A stretch of 64,000 nucleotides of DNA from Nocardia lijiangensis NBRC 108240 (GCF_001613045.1 NZ_BDBP01000039.1:1-64000), one strand, 5' to 3'; positions 1 through 8,644 are shown, numbered from the stretch's first letter. Notes: a model not told the origin generated them from the letters alone. A program made the numbers and translations.

Positions 1-779
1 CCGCCGCGCCCGCCAAGGCTCCGGCGGCTCCGGCCGCCGCGTCGCAGCTGGCGCACCTGCGCGGAACAGTCCAGAAGGCCAGCCGGATCCGGCAGATCAC
101 CGCCACCAAGACCCGCGAATCGCTGCAGACCACCGCGCAGCTGACCCAGGTCCACGAGGCCGACGTCACCAAGATCGCGGCGCTGCGTGCGCAGGCCAAG
201 CGCGCGTTCAAGGACCGCGAGGGCGTCAACCTGACGTTCCTGCCGTTCTTCGCCAAGGCGGTCGTCGAGGCGCTCGGCGTGCACCCGAACGTCAACGCCT
301 CCTACGACGAGGGCACCAAGGAGATCACCTACCACGCCTCGGTGCACCTCGGCATCGCCGTCGACACCGAGCAGGGCCTGCTCTCCCCGGTCATCCACAA
401 CGCCAGCGACCTGTCGCTGGCCGGTCTGGCCCGCGCCATCGCCGACATCGCCGATCGGGCCCGCAACGGCGGCCTGAAGCCGGACGAGCTGGCGGGCGGC
501 ACCTTCACCATCACCAACATCGGCAGCCAGGGTGCGCTGTTCGACACCCCGATCCTGGTTCCGCCGCAGGCGGGCATGCTCGGCACCGGCGCGATCGTCA
601 AGCGCCCGGTGGTGGTGACCGACGAGACCGGCAACGAGTCGATCGGCGTGCGCTCCATGTGCTACCTGCCGCTCACCTACGATCACCGGCTCATCGACGG
701 CGCGGACGCCGGTCGCTTCCTGACCACGATCCGCCACCGCCTCGAAGAGGCCGCGTTCGAGGCCGATCTGGGTCTGTAA
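1..779 (+). CDS. dlaT: Dihydrolipoamide acyltransferase (E2), C-terminal part; 5' end outside window
   Basis: E2 component of pyruvate/2-oxoglutarate dehydrogenase complexes, moving acyl groups from lipoyl-lysine to CoA. The frame is open from position 3 without a stop, so the gene enters from the left edge. Visible are an Ala/Pro linker, a peripheral-subunit-binding/catalytic start (LRGTVQKASRIRQ) and the 2-oxoacid dehydrogenase catalytic domain with the active-site motif DHRLIDGADAG near the C-terminus. From memory the protein closely resembles mycobacterial DlaT (Rv2215). The lipoyl domain must lie upstream of the window. lipB and lipA, which supply its cofactor, follow about 1.9 kb downstream on the same strand, as in mycobacteria. 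Confidence 0.95.
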   Translation, partial: AAPAKAPAAPAAASQLAHLRGTVQKASRIRQITATKTRESLQTTAQLTQVHEADVTKIAALRAQAKRAFKDREGVNLTFLPFFAKAVVEALGVHPNVNASYDEGTKEITYHASVHLGIAVDTEQGLLSPVIHNASDLSLAGLARAIADIADRARNGGLKPDELAGGTFTITNIGSQGALFDTPILVPPQAGMLGTGAIVKRPVVVTDETGNESIGVRSMCYLPLTYDHRLIDGADAGRFLTTIRHRLEEAAFEADLGL

Positions 780-800
780 CCCGGGGAAGGTTCGTCCCGC

Positions 801-1709
801 ATGAAGGTCGTGATCGCCGGTTCGTCCGGGCTGATCGGGACGGCGCTCGTCGCGGCATTGCGCCGCGACGGGCACGAGGTGGCCCGTCTGGTGCGCCGTC
901 CCGCCGCCGCCCGCGACGAATTCGTCTGGAATCCCGCCCGCGCCGAGCTCGACGAGCGGGCGCTGCGCGGGGCCGACGCGGTGGTCAACCTGTGCGGGGC
1001 GAGCCTCGGCAGGCGCCGCTGGAACGGCAGCTTCAAGCAGGAGCTGCGCGACAGCCGCATCACCCCGACCGACGTCCTCGCCAACAGGGTGGCCGCCGCG
1101 GGCGTGCCGGTGCTGGTCAACGCCAGCGGCGTGCACTACTACGGCGGCGCCACCGGCGACCGCGTTGTCGACGAATCCTCCCCCGCCGGTTCGGGTTTCC
1201 TGGCCACGCTGTGCCGTGACTGGGAAGCCGCGACCGGCCCCGCCAGCGCCGCGGGCGTGCGCACGGTGCTGGTACGCAGCGCCGTCGTGCTGTCCCAGCA
1301 CGGCGGGATGCTCGGCATGCTGCACCCGCTGTACTCGCTGGGACTCGGCGGGCGGCTGGGCACCGGCCGCCAGTACACGCCGTGGATCTCGATGGACGAC
1401 GAGATCGGCGCGATCGTCTTCGCGCTCACCAACGACAGCGTGTCCGGTCCGATCAACGCGGTCGGCCCGGCCCCGGTCACCAACGCCGAGTTCAACCGCG
1501 CCCTCGGCCGCGCGCTGCACCGCCCCACCCCGCTGGTGCTGCCCGCGTTCGCCCTGCGCGCGCTCGTCGGAGAATTCGCCGACGAAGCCATCCTGCGCGG
1601 GCCGAGGGCCATCCCCACGGCCCTCGAAGACGCTGGCTACCCCTTCCGCCACCCCACGATCGGCTCCGCCTTGGCCGCGACAATCGGCCGCGATTCCGAC
1701 GACAGGTGA
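801..1709 (+). CDS. TIGR01777-family SDR epimerase/oxidoreductase
   Basis: Predicted NAD(P)-binding extended SDR protein of 302 residues, the family's usual length. The N-terminal Rossmann loop reads GSSGLIGTALV (residues about 7-17). The family features NLCGAS and the region around GVHYYG follow, and the C-terminal part matches the DUF1731-like end. The ATG is preceded by GGGGAAGG at a fitting distance and lies 21 bp after dlaT. In mycobacteria the same gene (Rv2216) sits between dlaT and lipB, which supports orthology. Substrate is unknown. Confidence 0.9.
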   Translation: MKVVIAGSSGLIGTALVAALRRDGHEVARLVRRPAAARDEFVWNPARAELDERALRGADAVVNLCGASLGRRRWNGSFKQELRDSRITPTDVLANRVAAAGVPVLVNASGVHYYGGATGDRVVDESSPAGSGFLATLCRDWEAATGPASAAGVRTVLVRSAVVLSQHGGMLGMLHPLYSLGLGGRLGTGRQYTPWISMDDEIGAIVFALTNDSVSGPINAVGPAPVTNAEFNRALGRALHRPTPLVLPAFALRALVGEFADEAILRGPRAIPTALEDAGYPFRHPTIGSALAATIGRDSDDR

Positions 1710-2016
1710 GCCATTCCGCACCGCCACGTGACGTTCGCGGGGCCGTGAGCAAAGCCCATTCGTTGACGCCAACTATGGGCAGCTCACGAACCACAGCCAT
1801 TCGCTGACCGGCCCGGACAGGCGGCGCTGCGAGGTCGCTCAACCGCCGCGGCCCCCGATGCCCAGCACACAGGTGACCGATCCCGCATTGCCGCGTCTCC
1901 CACGACGCGCAATGATCGAATGTCGAACACCGACCGAAGGCCGCGTCGGCAAACACCGCGCACAACGCACAGCGCGGGCGATGCCGACCTCCTTCGCAGA
2001 ACCACGGAGAACCTCG

Positions 2017-2553
2017 TTGACCGCCATGGACACCCGCCACGCCACCGTCATCCGCGACGCGCGCGAAGGTGACCTGCCCGCGATCCTCGACATCCACAAC
2101 GCCAACATCGCCACCTCCACCGCCATCTGGGACATCGACGAAGTCGGCATCGACGAGCGCCAGACCTGGTTCCGCACCCGCACCGCCGCGGGTATGCCGA
2201 TCCTCGTCGCCGAGATCGAGGGAGAGGTCGCCGGATACGCCAGCTACGGCCAGTGGCGGCCGAAGGTGGGATACCGCTACTCCGTGGAGAACTCCGTCTA
2301 CATCGCCGACCGCTTCCAGCGCCGCGGCCTGGCCAGCGCCCTGCTCACCGAATTGATCGACCGCGCCGCGACATCCGGCCGCGTGCACGCCATGATCGCC
2401 GCCATCGAATCCGGCAACACCGGTTCGATCGTGCTGCACGAACGGTTCGGATTCATGGTGGTCGGCCAACTGCCCGAAGTAGGCCACAAATTCGGCCGAT
2501 GGATGGACCTGACATTGATGCAGTTGACGCTGCCGGTCGACGCGCGGGACTGA
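2017..2553 (+). CDS. GNAT acetyltransferase, phosphinothricin N-acetyltransferase-like
   Basis: N-acetyltransferase of the GNAT fold. IRDAREGDLPAILDIHN at the N-terminus is the typical first strand and helix, and DRFQRRGLASALL carries the acetyl-CoA pyrophosphate-binding RxxGxA signature. The overall pattern (W-F-R in helix 2, CGxxSYG-like VAGYASYGQWRP) resembles phosphinothricin/methionine-sulfone acetyltransferases. The frame is open from 1858, but the homologous part starts near 2026. A TTG at 2017 has a CGGAGA ribosome site 6 bp upstream, and an ATG at 2026 is the alternative. This gene is an addition between Rv2216-like and lipB relative to mycobacteria. Substrate is inferred only at family level. 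Confidence 0.8.
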   Translation: MTAMDTRHATVIRDAREGDLPAILDIHNANIATSTAIWDIDEVGIDERQTWFRTRTAAGMPILVAEIEGEVAGYASYGQWRPKVGYRYSVENSVYIADRFQRRGLASALLTELIDRAATSGRVHAMIAAIESGNTGSIVLHERFGFMVVGQLPEVGHKFGRWMDLTLMQLTLPVDARD

Positions 2554-2665
2554 CCCGGTTCGACATTTCCAGCCCCCATCGCCACAACGACATGCCGCAA
2601 CCATGTGGCATCCACCACACCAACCCGCTGTCGGCGACGCTCCCCCTGGGCGTACCGTCAGGGGC

Positions 2666-3565
2666 GTGAACGACACGCGCACCACCTGGTCCGCCCGCTT
2701 CGATCGCACCCCGATCGTCGTCGAGGATCTCGGTCTCATCGACTACCACGCCGCCTGGGACCTGCAGCGAACCATCGCCGCCGACCGCGCCGAAGGCACC
2801 GGCTCCGATCACCTGCTGATGCTCGAACACCCCTCCGTGTTCACGGCGGGCCGCCGCACCGAAGACGAGGACCTGCCCATCGACGGCAGCCCCGTGGTCC
2901 AGGTCGATCGCGGCGGGAAAATCACCTGGCACGGCCCCGGTCAACTCGTCGGCTACCCGATCATCCGGCTGGCCGAGCCCGTCGACGTCGTTCACTACGT
3001 CCGCCGCCTTGAGGAAGCGCTGATCTCCGTCTGCCTCGGCCTCGGCGTGAACTGTGGCCGCATCGAGGGCCGCTCGGGCGTCTGGCTGCCCGCCAACGAC
3101 CTCTACCCCGAACGCAAGATTGCCGCCATCGGCGTGCGCGTGCAGCGTGGCGTTGCCCTGCACGGCATCTCGTTGAATTGCAATTCCGCCATGGACGGCT
3201 TCCAAGCCATCATCCCGTGCGGCATCCGCGACGCGGGCGTCACCACCCTCACTGGCGAACTCGGCCGCGAAGTGACGGTCGCCGAGGTCAAGCCGCTGGT
3301 CGCCGACGCGATCGTGCGCGCACTCGACGGCGAGCTTCCCGTCAGCGACCACGACCTCCCCCGGACCGCCTACAGCCCGATCACCGGCGCCGAGGGCTCG
3401 GCGAATTCGGCCAAGGCCACCGACGGCACACCCGGTACGACCGAGGCAGCCGCAGCGAAGGCCGTGGACAGCACGGGAACCAGCAGCGCCTCCGCACCTA
3501 CCGACATCGCGGTCCCGAGCACCCCGGCAGCGGCCGACACCCAAGGCGTAAGGTCGATCAAGTGA
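2666..3565 (+). CDS. lipB: Octanoyl-[ACP]:protein octanoyltransferase LipB, with C-terminal tail
   Basis: Transfers octanoate from acyl carrier protein to lipoyl domains, the first step of lipoate assembly. From the GTG at 2666 it has 299 residues. Conserved features are LEHPSVFTAGRR (54-64), GGKITWHGPGQLVGYP (84-98), the catalytic lysine in ERKIAAIG (K151) and the catalytic cysteine in IIPCGIRDAG (C185). The enzyme ends near residue 235. The last 60 or so residues are Ala/Thr/Ser/Gly-rich low complexity, which LipB normally lacks. An upstream in-frame ATG at 2603 is less likely. The stop overlaps the lipA GTG, giving translational coupling. Confidence 0.93.
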   Translation: MNDTRTTWSARFDRTPIVVEDLGLIDYHAAWDLQRTIAADRAEGTGSDHLLMLEHPSVFTAGRRTEDEDLPIDGSPVVQVDRGGKITWHGPGQLVGYPIIRLAEPVDVVHYVRRLEEALISVCLGLGVNCGRIEGRSGVWLPANDLYPERKIAAIGVRVQRGVALHGISLNCNSAMDGFQAIIPCGIRDAGVTTLTGELGREVTVAEVKPLVADAIVRALDGELPVSDHDLPRTAYSPITGAEGSANSAKATDGTPGTTEAAAAKAVDSTGTSSASAPTDIAVPSTPAAADTQGVRSIK

Positions 3566-4611
3566 CCTCAGTCGACACCCCGACACCGCACAGCGCGTCC
3601 GCACCCAACGGCCGCAAACTCCTACGCATCGAAGCCCGCAACGCGGAAACCCCCATCGAGCGCAAACCCAAGTGGATCCGCACCCGCGCCACCATGGGCC
3701 CCGAGTACACCGAACTCAAGGGCCTGGTGAAGCGCGAGGGTCTGCACACCGTGTGCGAAGAAGCGGGCTGCCCCAACATCTTCGAATGCTGGGAAGACCG
3801 CGAGGCCACCTTCCTCATCGGCGGCGAACAATGCACCCGCCGCTGCGACTTCTGCCAGATCGACACCGGCAAACCCGCCGCCCTCGACCGCGACGAACCC
3901 CGCCGCGTCGCCGAAAGCGTCCAGGCCATGGGCCTGCGCTACTCCACCATCACCGGCGTCGCCCGCGACGACCTGGAAGACGGCGGCGCCTGGCTCTACG
4001 CCGAAACCGTCCGCGCCATCAAGGCTTTGAACCCCAACACCGGCGTCGAACTCCTCATCCCCGACTTCAACGCCGACCCCGACCAGCTCGCGGAGGTCTT
4101 CTCCTCGCGCCCGGAGGTCCTGGCGCACAACCTCGAAACGGTCCCGCGCATCTTCAAGCGCATCCGCCCGGCCTTCCGCTACGAGCGCTCCCTCGCGGTC
4201 CTCACCGCAGCCCGCGAAGCCGGTCTGGTCACCAAGTCCAACCTCATCCTCGGCATGGGTGAAACGCCGGAGGAGGTCACCCAAGCCATGCGCGACCTCC
4301 ACGAGGCGGGCTGCGACATCCTCACCATCACCCAATACCTCCGCCCCTCCCCGAGGCACCACCCCGTCGACCGCTGGGTCAAGCCGGAAGAGTTCGTGGA
4401 GCACTCGAAGATGGCCGAGGAAATCGGCTTCGCCGGAATCATGGCAGGCCCCCTGGTCCGCTCCTCCTACCGAGCAGGCCGCCTCTACGCCCAAGCCATG
4501 AGCCACCATGGCCGCGAAATCCCTTCGGCCATGGCCCATCTCACCGAGGAAGGCACGGCCTCCCAGGAAGCCTCCTCCGTCCTCGCCCGCTTCGGAAGCG
4601 AAGGTACTTAG
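3562..4611 (+). CDS. lipA: Lipoyl synthase LipA (radical SAM)
   Basis: Inserts two sulfurs into octanoyl-lipoyl domains, using two 4Fe-4S clusters. The auxiliary-cluster motif CX4CX5C is C65, C70 and C76, and the radical-SAM motif CX3CX2C is C91, C95 and C98. The C-terminal RSSY motif (GPLVRSSYRAG) that ligates the auxiliary cluster is present. The GTG start overlaps the lipB stop and has AAGG about 8 bp upstream. Length is 349 residues. The 3' 321 bp (4277-4597) recur at 8027-8347 with no indels and roughly 15-20 substitutions by eye. The copy at the native locus is complete. Confidence 0.96.
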   Translation: MTSVDTPTPHSASAPNGRKLLRIEARNAETPIERKPKWIRTRATMGPEYTELKGLVKREGLHTVCEEAGCPNIFECWEDREATFLIGGEQCTRRCDFCQIDTGKPAALDRDEPRRVAESVQAMGLRYSTITGVARDDLEDGGAWLYAETVRAIKALNPNTGVELLIPDFNADPDQLAEVFSSRPEVLAHNLETVPRIFKRIRPAFRYERSLAVLTAAREAGLVTKSNLILGMGETPEEVTQAMRDLHEAGCDILTITQYLRPSPRHHPVDRWVKPEEFVEHSKMAEEIGFAGIMAGPLVRSSYRAGRLYAQAMSHHGREIPSAMAHLTEEGTASQEASSVLARFGSEGT

Positions 4612-4837
4612 ACCTTCCCCTGTCCGCGGGGTGAAGCTCAGCCGTGGCTAGCGAAGTAGTGGACAGGCCCTGTGGTCGGCACACGTCGGTCGACATAGCA
4701 GGTACCGCAGCCTTGAGCCACGCAAGACAGGTACACAAACCGGTGACGTGCAACCGATCCAGCGCGTCCGGTGGCGCGGGTGAACAGCTCACCGACGCCG
4801 CGTGTCCTTGATACGCCGAATCCGTGTCAGCGCGCGG
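4612..4837. other. Intergenic gap at left edge of accessory region
   Basis: A stretch of 226 bp between lipA and the convergent pentapeptide-repeat gene. No convincing gene, hairpin or known attachment motif was seen. It is the left junction of the accessory region. Confidence 0.5.
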
Positions 4838-5488
4838 CTATTGCACGCGTACTTCTGGTGCACCGTTGGCCGTAAACCACTCCTCCAGTTGCTGGCCCGC
4901 GAGAAGTCGATCATGCTCCACCAGTACCGGTCCCCACACGACCCCCTCGGCGCCCGCGACCTTTGCACCCGACAGTCGTGCTTCGGTCAAGCGGGTCGGA
5001 GAAGGGCCGAAGTGACATCCGCGGAGGTCTGCACCGCTGAGATCGCACTCTCGCAGGTTGGCGGAGCTCAGTTCGCACTCCTGCAGATCGGCCCGACGCA
5101 GATCGGATTTCACCAAGCTTGCCCGAAACAGGTTCGCGCCAGTCAGTTTGAGACCTTCTCCTTCGCAACCGTCGGCTTCAGCCTTGTGCAGATTTGCCCC
5201 AGCGAGGTTCGCGTTTCGCAGGTTGGCACCGAGTAACGTAGCCCGGTCGAGGTCGGCGCCCGCAAAATTCACACCTTCTAGGTCGGCAACCGCGAGGTAA
5301 GCGTCCGAGAGATCGAGGTCGGTCAGATCTGCACCTCGAAAGTCCAACCCCGCACCGCCGAGCGCGCCGCGGGCGCCATCTTCGGCCGAGACGCGAATCC
5401 GAAGGTACTCGGCCAAAGCGGCGCATGCGTCCCCATCGACCGGCCATGCTCGAACTTCATAGGAACGCTGCCTGAATTGCTCCACCAC
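4838..5488 (-). CDS. Pentapeptide-repeat protein, candidate immunity protein of the adjacent toxin
   Basis: A 216-residue protein whose centre (about residues 45-175) is a run of A(D/N)LxX pentapeptides such as GADLTDLDLSDAYLAVADLE and GANLRNANLAGANL. These predict a right-handed quadrilateral beta-helix like MfpA/Qnr. Short non-repeat ends flank it. The GTG at 5488 (or the next GTG at 5485) starts 19 bp after the toxin stop, so it is the last gene of the WXG100/WXG100/toxin operon. That position is typical for immunity genes, and pentapeptide helices are known DNA mimics. The immunity role is inference; a gyrase-protecting role is the alternative. A close paralogue lies at 19427-20074. Confidence 0.8.
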   Translation of the reverse strand: MVEQFRQRSYEVRAWPVDGDACAALAEYLRIRVSAEDGARGALGGAGLDFRGADLTDLDLSDAYLAVADLEGVNFAGADLDRATLLGANLRNANLAGANLHKAEADGCEGEGLKLTGANLFRASLVKSDLRRADLQECELSSANLRECDLSGADLRGCHFGPSPTRLTEARLSGAKVAGAEGVVWGPVLVEHDRLLAGQQLEEWFTANGAPEVRVQ

Positions 5489-5507
5489 GGCTCCACCTTA
5501 CACGCGA

Positions 5508-6998
5508 TCAGTTTCCATGGATCACCACTTTGCCAGCCCATTCGGGGTGTCTGGCAACAACTTGTTCAACACTCTGCAATCCGGCTGTCGACAAGTTCTG
5601 CGGATCGATCATTACCGATTCGCCAGTGGCCAATTCATCCGCGACCATTTTCTCGAAGTCGGCCTCATTATAAGCTCCCCGCATCGTTGGAGGCATCGGT
5701 TGGCCAGCTTTTGGTCCAGCCGATGCCGGGAACGTATCGGTCGGTTGCTTCATATCCCAATGCTTTCCGTCACCGTCAACGAAATCGCCGGTATCCTTGC
5801 CGTTCACCATCGGCGCTCGTGTCACGGGAGGCGTCAACTGGCCATTTCGCTCCATAGCGAGCGCAACCTCCGCTTCGCGCCTGGACTTGTCCGAGATATT
5901 GCCGCCATGTGCTGGATCCTTCGCCATCTCTTCCAAGCGCGCCTTGTACTCCGGCGTTCCCGGTGTATTACTGGCATTCGCTCTGGTGTTCTTGTCTTTG
6001 CTCCTGAATCGTTCGAGCAGTTTGGCTTTGAGGTCCTTGATGCGTTGAATAGAGCTTTTGGATCGAGGAGTGGCACGGGTGACGGTTACGGAACTCCTGA
6101 GTTTTTTGGTTCTGAGGAGTGTGCGAATGAGGTCGACGAATCTATCGAGAGATTTGGCGGTTTTAGCGACTACGACGGCAGCGCCGAGGCCCAGGGTGAC
6201 ACTGGACGCGACGATGCCGATAATGGCGTTTTCGACCACTTCCCGCGCCATCGACTTGACCATGTCTTCGAGGAGTTTCACCAAATCGGCGCGCAGGTCG
6301 TCGAGAGCTAGCTTCTGGTCCTCGCAGGCTTTGGCGAGTTCGCCGTAGACGCCGATGAGGTCTTCGGCGGCGGCTTTCAACTCGCGCAGGTCTTCGTCGA
6401 AGAAGTTCACTTCAGGAGAAGTGACTTGCTCGAACATCGCGGCGGCGCGTTCGAGTTGGCCTGGGATGGCGGTGACAGTCGCATTGGTGGCCAACCCGTT
6501 CCACACGTTCTGGGATTTGACGAGCTTTTCGGTGTTGCCGTCGGGGACGGGTATACCGACCTTTGCCGCCAGCTCGAGCCCATCGTCGATCAGCCCCCGG
6601 CCTTCGCCACCCGCTGACGGTGGAACAAGCAGGCTAGTGAGTTCTTGCGGGGTGAGAGTGAACGACGGGTTGAGGTTCGGTTGGGTGGGTTCGGGTTGCC
6701 CGCTTTTGGGATCGTGATCGGCGAAGGCGTAGTTGTAGCCCGCGGCTTTGAGGACCTGGGCGTAACCGTCAATGGCGGTCACCAGGTCGATGGACATGGC
6801 GTAGGCGTCTTTAGCTTGCTGGTCGTAGGATTCGCCCCATTGCTTGCCTTCGCCGACGCTGCCGGACATCAGGGCGGTGTCCCCGAACGACCGCATTGCG
6901 GTTTTGAACGCGTTGAACAAGTCGGAGGCGGCTTTGGCGCAGAGGTCGGCGGCGTCGTAATAGGTTTGGGTAGGGACGTTGAGAACGGTCCCGGTCAC
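5508..6998 (-). CDS. T7SS-associated polymorphic toxin, WXG/LXG-like N-terminus and predicted nuclease tip
   Basis: A 496-residue protein from a GTG at 6998 that overlaps the stop of the preceding WXG100 gene (GTGA). Residues 1-95 are helical with WXG-type character (SYDQQAKDAYAMS). Residues 100-130 are Pro-rich, 185-290 helical with a hydrophobic patch (259-278), and 295-345 basic. The C-terminal 130 or so residues form a separate tip containing GDFVDGDGKHWDMKQ (404-418). This looks like a PD-(D/E)XK-type metal site (D405, D415-x-K417). The architecture fits a secreted antibacterial or anti-host effector with an exchangeable nuclease domain. The nuclease assignment rests on that motif only. 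GC content looks lower than the backbone, suggesting transfer. Confidence 0.75.
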   Translation of the reverse strand: MTGTVLNVPTQTYYDAADLCAKAASDLFNAFKTAMRSFGDTALMSGSVGEGKQWGESYDQQAKDAYAMSIDLVTAIDGYAQVLKAAGYNYAFADHDPKSGQPEPTQPNLNPSFTLTPQELTSLLVPPSAGGEGRGLIDDGLELAAKVGIPVPDGNTEKLVKSQNVWNGLATNATVTAIPGQLERAAAMFEQVTSPEVNFFDEDLRELKAAAEDLIGVYGELAKACEDQKLALDDLRADLVKLLEDMVKSMAREVVENAIIGIVASSVTLGLGAAVVVAKTAKSLDRFVDLIRTLLRTKKLRSSVTVTRATPRSKSSIQRIKDLKAKLLERFRSKDKNTRANASNTPGTPEYKARLEEMAKDPAHGGNISDKSRREAEVALAMERNGQLTPPVTRAPMVNGKDTGDFVDGDGKHWDMKQPTDTFPASAGPKAGQPMPPTMRGAYNEADFEKMVADELATGESVMIDPQNLSTAGLQSVEQVVARHPEWAGKVVIHGN

Positions 6999-7306
6999 GG
7001 CTGCCCGCCGGTTCCTCGGCCCAGCATTTCGAGGTTTGTAGTGACAGCCGCGTTGTAGCGGTCGCGGGCGGCGATCGCGGCAGCGCGCATCGCTTCGATA
7101 CCTTCGGCGACATCCCGAGCTCCGGTCAACCATTGCGTGAACGCGTCGTTGGCGGCGGTCGCTGACGGACCGGTCCAGCTCGATTGCAGCGCCGACGTGC
7201 GTTGCTGGATGCCGGTGAGGCTCTCGGTGAGGAACCCGACAAAACCTGCCAGGCGGGCGGTGATGTCGTCCAGTTCGTTCAGATCGACCCGAAATGATTC
7301 ACTCAT
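6995..7306 (-). CDS. WXG100-family protein (ESX secretion partner, B)
   Basis: A 103-residue all-helical protein. The hairpin turn between helices contains LQSSWTGPSATAANDAFTQW, the W-x-G signature of EsxA/EsxB-like T7SS substrates. The ATG at 7306 has GAGGGAAA upstream. It lies 24 bp after the first WXG100 gene and its stop overlaps the toxin start. The two WXG100 proteins probably form a heterodimer that pairs with the toxin N-terminus for export. No ESX ATPase or membrane component is in the window, so a locus elsewhere would have to supply it. Confidence 0.85.
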   Translation of the reverse strand: MSESFRVDLNELDDITARLAGFVGFLTESLTGIQQRTSALQSSWTGPSATAANDAFTQWLTGARDVAEGIEAMRAAAIAARDRYNAAVTTNLEMLGRGTGGQP

Positions 7307-7330
7307 GCGATGTTTCCCTCCCCATGAATC

Positions 7331-7654
7331 TCACGGCAGATCAAGTGAGTTGGTGTTCGCCGCGCGCGAGGCGTCGAGCTCGGTGTGGGCGTTGGCGACC
7401 ACACCGAGGAGCTCGGCCAGCGCGGTCAATGAGTCCAGAACGGTTTCGGCGCCTTGACGTGTTTCCTCCCAGCCCGCACCGAACGCAGTCGCAGAGGAGC
7501 CGGTCCAGTTCTCCAGCAACGTAGTGATTTCCGTGTCGAGGGCACGAACCCCAGCGACCAACTCCTGGGCAGTCAACTGCACATACCGGCCAGCATCTGT
7601 CACCTCGGCCGGAACGACGTCGAACGACCCATCCCACGCATTCGGCTCAGCCAC
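7331..7654 (-). CDS. WXG100-family protein (ESX secretion partner, A)
   Basis: About 107 residues, two long helices joined by a turn with LLENWTGSSATAFGAGWEE, a WXG signature plus the following conserved Trp. The GTG at 7654 has AGGGGG about 7 bp upstream and is preferred over a TTG at 7675. It is the first gene of the four-gene minus-strand operon that continues with the second WXG100 gene, the toxin and the pentapeptide protein. A perfect 14-bp palindrome lies just upstream. Confidence 0.82.
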   Translation of the reverse strand: MAEPNAWDGSFDVVPAEVTDAGRYVQLTAQELVAGVRALDTEITTLLENWTGSSATAFGAGWEETRQGAETVLDSLTALAELLGVVANAHTELDASRAANTNSLDLP

Positions 7655-7670
7655 GACCACCCCCTGTACA

Positions 7671-7684
7671 GACAAGATCTTGTC
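7671..7684. promoter_or_regulatory. Perfect 14-bp palindrome upstream of the toxin operon
   Basis: GACAAGATCTTGTC reads the same on both strands and lies 17 bp 5' of the first WXG100 start codon. It could be an operator; no regulator is identified. Confidence 0.4.
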
Positions 7685-7862
7685 GAAGCTACACCATCTT
7701 CGCAGGTCACTGCTATCCAGTTGACACCCAAAGCGATCGCTTAGTACTCCAGCCAGACTTCGTGGCCTGTGGTGACGGTGCCGGCGGTCGTTGGGGCTGC
7801 TGGTAGTGGGGCGGCCACCGCGTGATCAGGTTGTGTTTGTGTGGGACACAACTGGATTGGCG

Positions 7863-8027
7863 GTGGCCGCGGCTGACGTCTTAGACCCTGATCGGTGGCG
7901 GGCCGAGTTCGAGGACCTGGCTGTGCGGGTCGGGAGACGGTTCGCTACCGTCATCGCTAACGATCAACGCACCGACGAACCGGCACCAGAAGGACTGATC
8001 GCCCTCAGCCGCAACGAGATTCGGCAT
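7863..8027 (+). pseudogene. IS701-like transposase remnant with internal deletion
   Basis: The open frame begins VAAADVLDPDRWRAEFEDLA and continues VRVGRRFA, resembling the N-terminus of actinobacterial IS701-family transposases. It passes directly to NDQRTDEPAPEGLIALSRNEIRH, which resembles a near-C-terminal segment of the same family. About 300 central codons, including the DDE catalytic core, are missing. The fragment stops exactly where the duplicated lipA 3' end begins, so this is a recombination scar. Family assignment is from remembered consensus features; ends and target duplications were not recognised. Confidence 0.55.
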
Positions 8028-8352
8028 CACCCAAGCCATTCGCGACCTGCATGAGGCGGGCTGCGACATCCTCACCATCACGCAGTACCTCCGCCCGTCC
8101 CCGAGGCATCATCCGGTCGACCGCTGGGTCAAGCCGGAAGAGTTCGTGGAGCACTCGAAGATGGCCGAGGAAATCGGCTTCGCCGGAATCATGGCAGGCC
8201 CCCTGGTCCGCTCCTCCTACCGAGCAGGCCGCCTCTACGCCCAAGCCATGAGCCACCACGGCCGCGAAATCCCCTCGGCCATGGCCCATCTCGCCGAGGA
8301 AGGCACCGCCTCCCAGGAAGCGTCCTCCGTGCTCGCTCGCTTCGGGAGTTGA
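8027..8352 (+). pseudogene. lipA: Duplicated 3' end of lipA
   Basis: Same orientation as lipA and colinear with 4277-4597 at a constant offset of 3750 bp, differing at roughly 15-20 of 321 positions by eye. It encodes the last 107 or so codons, including the RSSY motif, then ends in a different stop (GGGAGTTGA). It has no start or N-terminal clusters and cannot be a working lipoyl synthase. It is either the displaced original 3' end left by an insertion at lipA or a product of IS-mediated duplication. Confidence 0.9.
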
Positions 8353-8644
8353 TTCCCGACCGTCACGTTGACGCATAGCCCGGTTCGCTGATCAACGATT
8401 CAGCGGCTGGACCGCAACTCTGTCCGACGGCGTCTGCCGCCAACTGCTGCGGCGCACGGTCGCCGGGGTACCGTCCCTGCGCTGTCCACGCAACGGACAT
8501 CGAACGGAGTGGTCGTCTGCCGGAGGGAGCACCATCCCGACATTCATCGGGATTCGTTCAGCTCACACATGGCGGTCCGAGCCCGAGCGTCCGGGACCAG
8601 CCCAACTATTCGCTCGACCGTGAAAAGAACCGGGCGACAAGGGC
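8353..8644. other. Intergenic region after the lipA fragment
   Basis: A stretch of 292 bp between the lipA fragment and the end of the LuxR-type regulator. No gene, repeat or clear terminator was seen. Confidence 0.4.
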
